A stretch of DNA of 33,627 nucleotides from RYN-433 sp036558265. Its GTDB lineage: Bacteria; Planctomycetota; Phycisphaerae; Tepidisphaerales; Tepidisphaeraceae. The notes beneath the pieces are model-generated. The model searched no databases. It saw only the letters and a list, made by a program, of their open reading frames with translations, and had not been told where the DNA came from. The DNA is taken from NCBI GenBank assembly GCA_036558265.1, contig DATBFY010000460.1, positions 1 through 33,627 on the forward strand. The letters run 5' to 3'. Positions 29,567 to 33,627 of the stretch are shown in pieces; the first letter of the stretch is position 1; the number at the start of each line of letters is the position of its first letter. Made by a program: the position numbers and the translations under genes.

Positions 29567-29714
29567 GCGGAAGGGGTGAGTGCAAGCTTACCTGGATTCA
29601 CGTTGGACGTCGCGCGAAACGGCCGCAAAAGGCCGCTTAACCCACTTATTCCGGCGTGACTTGTTTTCGAGGCGAAAAGGCGTTGGCGAACCGTGTTGAT
29701 GAAAAAGAAGATGC

Positions 29715-29744
29715 TTGACAGTGTAAGTTGGGTTTCGGTAATCT
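29715..29744 (+). promoter_or_regulatory. sigma70-like promoter of the sorting-signal protein gene
   Basis: A perfect TTGACA (29715-29720), an 18-bp spacer, then TAATCT (29739-29744). The leader of about 47 nt ends in a strong GAGGAGG ribosome binding site. Confidence 0.65.
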
Positions 29745-29797
29745 AACAACCTAGTTCCCTTCTGTGGGTAGCTGATCATCTTTGAGGAGGTAGAGTC

Positions 29798-30412
29798 ATG
29801 AGAGTTTCGATTAAGTCTTTGTTGGCGGCCGGTTTCGTCGCTGGGGTGATGGGGCTGAGTGCTTCCGCGGCTCCGGTGAGCCTTTCGAGCACGGTGGATC
29901 AAAGCGGCTTTAGTGGTCTCCAGGCCGTCGGTCCGTACGCGCTGACCGATGCCAATGGGTATGACTACACGGGGCAGACGAATTTCGCGCAGCTCACGTC
30001 GATCGACTCGATCACCGTGACGCTGACGATCAATGACGGCGACACCGCGACCGGTGACTACGACAACGGCAAGCTCTTTCTGGGCTTGGATGGTGTCAAC
30101 ACCGGCCTGGCGCTGAACGACTTCGCGAACAACCAGATTGTGAGCCAGACGCTTACGCAGGTTTCGCCCGCCGTGCAGGCGCAGCTCATCGCTGCCCTTC
30201 AGGACGGCAAGCTGGTAGGCAGTGTGATCGACACGAACACGACGCCAGTTGCCGGTGATACGATCGGCTTCCCGCGCCTCGTGCAGACGACCTTGGACAT
30301 TGCCGCCCAAGGCCAGGGTGCGGTGGTTCCGATTCCGGCAGCGGCCCTGCTGGCCCCGCTGGGCGCCGGCCTCGCGGGCTTCTACTCGCGTCGCTTCCGC
30401 AAGGCCCGGTAG
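29798..30412 (+). CDS. exported protein with VPxPAA/PEP-CTERM-like sorting tail
   Basis: 204 aa. The signal peptide (RVSIKSLLAAGFVAGVMGLSASA) is cleaved before APVSL. The body is rich in Thr, Asn, Gly and Asp with no Cys (SIDSITVTLTINDGDTATGD). The C-terminus reads VPIPAAALLAPLGAGLAG, then FYSRRFRKAR: a short motif, a hydrophobic helix and a basic end, the layout recognised by exosortase-type systems (VPxPAA variant of PEP-CTERM). It is probably anchored, then cleaved and surface-displayed or exported. GAGGAGG at 29784-29790 supports the start. Its own promoter and terminator make it monocistronic, and its GC content is lower than its neighbours'. Specific role unknown. Confidence 0.85.
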   Translation: MRVSIKSLLAAGFVAGVMGLSASAAPVSLSSTVDQSGFSGLQAVGPYALTDANGYDYTGQTNFAQLTSIDSITVTLTINDGDTATGDYDNGKLFLGLDGVNTGLALNDFANNQIVSQTLTQVSPAVQAQLIAALQDGKLVGSVIDTNTTPVAGDTIGFPRLVQTTLDIAAQGQGAVVPIPAAALLAPLGAGLAGFYSRRFRKAR

Positions 30413-30443
30413 TCGCCACAGGACGATTTGATCAGCTACTTGC

Positions 30444-30478
30444 GCCACCCCTGGGATTCGTCCCGGGGGTGGCTTTTT
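30444..30478 (+). terminator. intrinsic terminator after the sorting-signal gene
   Basis: A 13-bp stem (GCCACCCCTGGGA against TCCCGGGGGTGGC, one G-U) closed by a TTCG tetraloop, followed by five T. Confidence 0.9.
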
Positions 30479-30552
30479 GTATTGAAGCTGCGAATCCAAG
30501 TTTGCAGAGAGGGGGAGTAAGGACCCGGCCGCTGAAGCGACCTCGCCCGGTT

Positions 30553-30570
30553 GCGTGAGCGGGCTCACGC
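30553..30570. repeat. perfect palindrome upstream of the FG-GAP gene
   Basis: GCGTGAGC, GG, GCTCACGC: 8-bp arms about 240 bp before the FG-GAP gene start. Could be an operator; no other support. Confidence 0.35.
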
Positions 30571-30812
30571 GCGCGCTTCAATTTTCGAATCGCTGGTTGT
30601 CCATGGACCGATTGCCTCATCTTCCACTCATCTCCGGCCCGCTAAAAAACCATTGCTGAGGAGGACCCGAGTTGTCACGCCGGCCGTTCGTCTTGGACGG
30701 CTTCTTCACCCGCGGGGCGGTTGGCCCGCGCGACTGGCCGGTGGGCATCCCTTCTCGAATGGCATCCTGGCGTACGGCGTATCCAGCCCCGCGGAGAGAG
30801 CGTACTTCATCG

Positions 30813-32072
30813 ATGATTCGCAACAATCGCGCAATGTCAGAAACCGATCGGGAAAAGGGCGTCCGAATCGAACCCCTTGAAGACCGCGTGTTGCTCAGTG
30901 CCTCGATGGGCCACGGTCACGATGACGATCACGGCCACGGCAATGGAAATGGAAATGGACATGGTCACGGCGAGGGTGGCGAAGGGGAGATCCACCTCTC
31001 GACCCTGGCGTCCCAGACCGCGGTCGCGGATTTCAACGGCGACGGCAAGATCGACATCGCCACGTTGGCGACGAGCGACGGCAAGTCCGGCGGCGGTAGC
31101 AGCCTGGTGATTGAGCTGGGCAACGGCGACGGCACGTTCGAGACGTCGAGCGTGAACGTCCCGGCCGGGAAGGACTCGGCCCTGGTCGCCGGGGACTTTA
31201 GCGGCGACAAGAAGCAGGACCTGGCGCTGCTCTCGTCTTCGGGCGGGCAGACGGGCGTGACGATCCTCGTCGGCGATGGCAAGGGTGGGTTCACGGCCGG
31301 GGCAAAGCAGACGATCGGCAACCTGCCGCTCAAGAAACTGGTGGCCGGTGACGTCAACGGCGACGGCTTTGCCGACCTGGTGTCGTTCGACGACAGCAAA
31401 GTGTACGAGTCGCTCGACGACGGCAAGGGCGCGCTGCAGGCGGCGACATCGCAGGACAACCCGTTCCCGGGCTTTGCGCCCGTGGGCGCGGGGGACCTCG
31501 ACAACGACGGCCGGCTTGACCTGATCGGTGTCTCGGGCGACCAGATCTTCGGCAACAAGGCGGTCGCCTCGACCGGCGCGTACATGCTGACGTTCCCGGT
31601 GCACACGCAGGGCACGCTCCCGCTCGCGGGCAAACGCATCGTCACCGCCGACGTCAGCGGCGACAAGATCAACGACCTGGTCGTGATTGGCGACGGCTCG
31701 GTCAACGTTGCGCTCCAGAGCGCCACCCAGCCGCTGACGTTCGGACCCTGGGTCGCCACCAACGGCGATGTCAGTCCAAGCAAGGCCCAGGTCGGCGACG
31801 TGGACGGCGACGGCAAGGCCGACCTATTCGTGCCGCCGAACCAGCTTGGCGCCGTCACGACCGCCAAACTGGTCCTGATCAGCAACGGCGACGGGACGTT
31901 CCACAAGCTGGTCAGCAGCGGCAACGGCAATGGCGGCGGCGACGACGACGACGACGATGATGATGATGATGACGATCACGGCGAGGGTCATGGCCACGGA
32001 AATGGCAACAGCGGCCATGACGACGACGACGACGATGACGACCAAGGTGGCCATCACGATGATGATGATTGA
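30813..32072 (+). CDS. LEPR-motif FG-GAP/VCBS repeat protein with Asp-rich tail
   Basis: 419 aa from ATG 30813 (ATG 30834 also possible; the frame to 30672 is not supported). Near the N-terminus VRIEPLEDRVLLSAS is the LEPRxLLS-type motif common at the start of large exported planctomycete proteins. A His/Gly/Asn/Asp-rich stretch follows. Then comes a run of FG-GAP repeats with calcium-type loops (DFNGDGKIDIA, DVNGDGFADLV, DLDNDGRLDLI, DVSGDKINDLV, DVDGDGKADLF), most likely one seven-bladed propeller. The last 50 residues are Asp runs mixed with His and Gly (12 and then 8 consecutive Asp), encoded by GAC/GAT repeats. Probably exported and divalent-metal binding. It is followed by a strong terminator. 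Confidence 0.82.
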   Translation: MIRNNRAMSETDREKGVRIEPLEDRVLLSASMGHGHDDDHGHGNGNGNGHGHGEGGEGEIHLSTLASQTAVADFNGDGKIDIATLATSDGKSGGGSSLVIELGNGDGTFETSSVNVPAGKDSALVAGDFSGDKKQDLALLSSSGGQTGVTILVGDGKGGFTAGAKQTIGNLPLKKLVAGDVNGDGFADLVSFDDSKVYESLDDGKGALQAATSQDNPFPGFAPVGAGDLDNDGRLDLIGVSGDQIFGNKAVASTGAYMLTFPVHTQGTLPLAGKRIVTADVSGDKINDLVVIGDGSVNVALQSATQPLTFGPWVATNGDVSPSKAQVGDVDGDGKADLFVPPNQLGAVTTAKLVLISNGDGTFHKLVSSGNGNGGGDDDDDDDDDDDDHGEGHGHGNGNSGHDDDDDDDDQGGHHDDDD

Positions 32073-32152
32073 ATCCGCGCGGTCGGAGAATGGCTGAGCG
32101 TGGAGAGTGCGCAGAGGCCGAGGGGTAGCTGGAGGGCCTCCCCAAGGCGACG

Positions 32153-32183
32153 GGGCGGGCGAGCAATCGCCCGCCCTTGTTTT
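32153..32183 (+). terminator. intrinsic terminator after the FG-GAP gene
   Basis: A perfect 10-bp GC stem (GGGCGGGCGA / TCGCCCGCCC) closed by a GCAA tetraloop, then a T-rich tail TTGTTTTTATT. Confidence 0.9.
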
Positions 32184-32186
32184 TAT

Positions 32187-32261
32187 TGTGGTGTGCGCGT
32201 CCCGCCTGCATCTTGAAGGCATCCAAAGCAGGCGACGCGCCGGCGCGACGCCCGCACCACA
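32187..32261. repeat. inverted repeat, probable dispersed element
   Basis: TGTGGTGTGCGCGTC (32187-32201) and GACGCCCGCACCACA (32247-32261) are inverted at 13 of 15 positions, with inner GCCTGC / GCAGGC arms. The right side shares GCAGGCGA and GACGCCCGC(A/G)CCACA with 17187-17209. Confidence 0.6.
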
Positions 32262-32334
32262 GCAGGCGATTTGACCCCCGCCCCCCATTCCGCTACCGTT
32301 TTCCGCCCGAACCACCAACGGAGAACGTGCCGCG

Positions 32335-33543
32335 ATGATCCCCCTGGCCGACCGCATGAAACTGGTGTCCGAGTCGATCACCCTCGCCGTGAGCGCCAAG
32401 GCCAACGCGCTCAAGAAGGCGGGCGTGGACGTGGTGGGTTTCGGCGCCGGCGAGCCCGATTTCGACACCCCTGCCTTCATCAAGGACGCCGCCAAGGCCG
32501 CGCTCGACAAGGGCGCGACCAAGTACACCCCGACGCCCTGCATCCCCGAACTCAAGCAGGCGATCGCCGACAAGTTCCAGCGTGAGAACGCCCTGCCCTA
32601 CAAGCCCGAGAACATCACCACCGGCGCCGGCGGCAAGCACTGCCTCTACATGGCGTTCATGGCCGTCCTCAACCCGGGCGACGAGGTCCTGATCCCCTCG
32701 CCGTATTGGGTCAGTTACCCCGAGCAGGTGAAACTCGCCGGCGGCGCGCCGCGAGTCATCCGCGGCGAGGAGTCCAACGGCTTCAAGATCACGCCCCAGC
32801 AGCTTGAGTCTGCGATCGGGCCGCGGACGAAGGTGCTGGTGGTCAATTCCCCCAGCAACCCGGCCGGTCATGCATACACGCCGCAGGAGCTCAAGGCGCT
32901 GGCGGACGTCGTCGTGCGGCACCCGAACCTGGTCGTCTTCGCCGACGAGATCTACGAAAAGCTGGTGTACGACGGCCTGCGCTTCGTCAGCTTCGCGGCG
33001 CTTGCCGCCCCGCTCATCGAGCAGACGCTCACCTTCAACTGCCATTCCAAGAGCTTCGCGATGACCGGCTGGCGGGTCGGTTACATCGGCGGCCCCAAGC
33101 CGGCGATCGACGCGATCAACAAGCTGCAGAGCCAGATGACCAGCCACATCACCAGCTTCGTCCAGCCCGCCGCCGCGGCGGCATTGAACGATCCGCGCGG
33201 GCCGGAATCGATCGAATTGATGCGCCAGCAGTTCGAGCGCCGCGGGCGGCACATGTGGGAGCGGCTGAGCAAGCTGCCCAAGGTCACGTGCGTGCGCCCG
33301 CAGGGCGCGTTCTACTGTTTCCCGAACGTCAGCGCCCATTTCGGCAGGAAGGCGGGCGGCGTGGAGATCACCGACGCCGTCAGCTTCGCCGCCGCCTTGC
33401 TCGAGCAGAACCACGTCGCGGTCGTGCCCGGCAATGACAGCGGCTTCGACACGCACGTGCGCCTGTCCTTCGCGACGGGCATGGAGCAGATCGACAAGGG
33501 AATCGATCGCATCGGCGAGTTTCTCAAGAAGCTCGGCGGCTGA
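32335..33543 (+). CDS. class I aminotransferase, aspartate aminotransferase-like
   Basis: 402 aa. LADRMKLVSESITLAVSAKA is the usual opening of subgroup Ib aspartate aminotransferases. GAGEPDFDTPAFI, KYTPTPCIPELKQAIADKF, SPYWVSYPEQVKLAGG, VNSPSNPAGHAYT, FADEIYEKLVYDG and HSKSFAMTGWRVGYIGG (PLP lysine in SKSF) are all present, and RLSFATG holds the substrate-carboxylate Arg. It transfers the amino group between aspartate (perhaps also prephenate-type acceptors) and 2-oxoglutarate using PLP. GGAG at 32321-32324 supports the start. The stop overlaps the next gene's ATG by one base (TGATG), so the two are coupled. Confidence 0.93.
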   Translation: MIPLADRMKLVSESITLAVSAKANALKKAGVDVVGFGAGEPDFDTPAFIKDAAKAALDKGATKYTPTPCIPELKQAIADKFQRENALPYKPENITTGAGGKHCLYMAFMAVLNPGDEVLIPSPYWVSYPEQVKLAGGAPRVIRGEESNGFKITPQQLESAIGPRTKVLVVNSPSNPAGHAYTPQELKALADVVVRHPNLVVFADEIYEKLVYDGLRFVSFAALAAPLIEQTLTFNCHSKSFAMTGWRVGYIGGPKPAIDAINKLQSQMTSHITSFVQPAAAAALNDPRGPESIELMRQQFERRGRHMWERLSKLPKVTCVRPQGAFYCFPNVSAHFGRKAGGVEITDAVSFAAALLEQNHVAVVPGNDSGFDTHVRLSFATGMEQIDKGIDRIGEFLKKLGG

Positions 33544-33627
33544 TGAGCCTGGACGCGCTCCAAGCCCTGCAAGCCGCGCTCGCGCATCACCACGCCGGGC
33601 GACTCGCGGAGGCGGAGGCGATCTATC
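33543..33627 (+). CDS. TPR-type protein (3' partial)
   Basis: Only the first 28 codons are inside the window: MSLDALQALQAALAHHHAG then RLAEAEAIY. The pattern (H-A-G-x-L-x-E-A-E-x-I-Y) is a tetratricopeptide repeat helix pair, often found at the start of TPR sulfotransferases or O-GlcNAc-transferase-like proteins. Its ATG overlaps the aminotransferase stop. Full function cannot be judged. Confidence 0.65.
   Translation, partial: MSLDALQALQAALAHHHAGRLAEAEAIY

Larger units (their letters stand above)
30413..30812. other. 400-bp intergenic region
   Basis: Contains the terminator at 30444-30478 and an 18-nt perfect palindrome at 30553-30570. No gene is convincing: frames reading into the FG-GAP gene start (from 30672) are upstream extensions without signal or homology. 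No clear -10/-35 pair was found. Confidence 0.5.

Overview
This window most likely comes from a high-GC planctomycete, probably class Phycisphaerae. I infer this from several things seen together: many small membrane proteins ending in the CGYDLRATPERCPECG zinc ribbon, a LEPR-type N-terminal motif (LEDRVLLS), a VPxPAA-type C-terminal sorting tail, lipid A biosynthesis (LpxK), and start codons that mostly lack a Shine-Dalgarno sequence. No rRNA, tRNA, CRISPR array or transposase was seen.

Layout. 1-7251 (+): end of a DUF502 membrane protein, then ribosome hibernation factor, PTS EIIA, HPr, PTS Enzyme I and RNase E/G. The last three genes are each preceded by a hairpin-forming array of 7-bp repeats. 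7257-9101 (-): a GH13 glucan-active enzyme. 9102-11556 (+): two copies of a ~130 bp intergenic repeat and three paralogous zinc-ribbon membrane proteins (A, B, C). 11586-14218: a DUF3179 membrane protein (-), an orphan LolD/MacB-type ABC ATPase (+) and a small HTH-like protein (-). 14567-17159: putative lipoprotein (+), sirtuin (-), GluQRS (+). 17223-19044 (+): LpxK and two overlapping membrane proteins. 19104-19979 (-): isocitrate lyase/PEP mutase family enzyme. 20124-21771 (-): three more zinc-ribbon paralogs (D, E, F) with ATGA overlaps. 21782-22020 (-): a DUF433 antitoxin whose toxin partner survives only as a stub cut off at the array edge. 22089-25756: secreted esterase (-), then manC, ruvX and a coiled-coil secreted protein (+). 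25773-27073 (-): MoaC and a DJ-1/PfpI protein. 27254-29566 (+): nuoC, an intrinsic terminator, nadB. 29798-32072 (+): a sorting-signal protein and an FG-GAP propeller protein, each with its own terminator. 32335-33627 (+): class I aminotransferase and the start of a TPR-like protein.

The most unusual signal is in the zinc-ribbon arrays. All six genes have TACAAT or TACGAT ending exactly 8-9 nt before the start codon, which implies leaderless or near-leaderless mRNAs. In the three places where one paralog directly follows another, that -10 box is made from the Gly-Thr-Ile codons of the upstream protein's ribbon (CPECGTI). The two ribbons with no paralog behind them read CGQ and lack the box. 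The same -10-to-start spacing recurs at unrelated genes (GluQRS, sirtuin, DUF433, the ABC ATPase, perhaps DUF3179), so leaderless starts look general in this genome. The second notable signal is the heptad repeats in the PTS/RNase E cluster.
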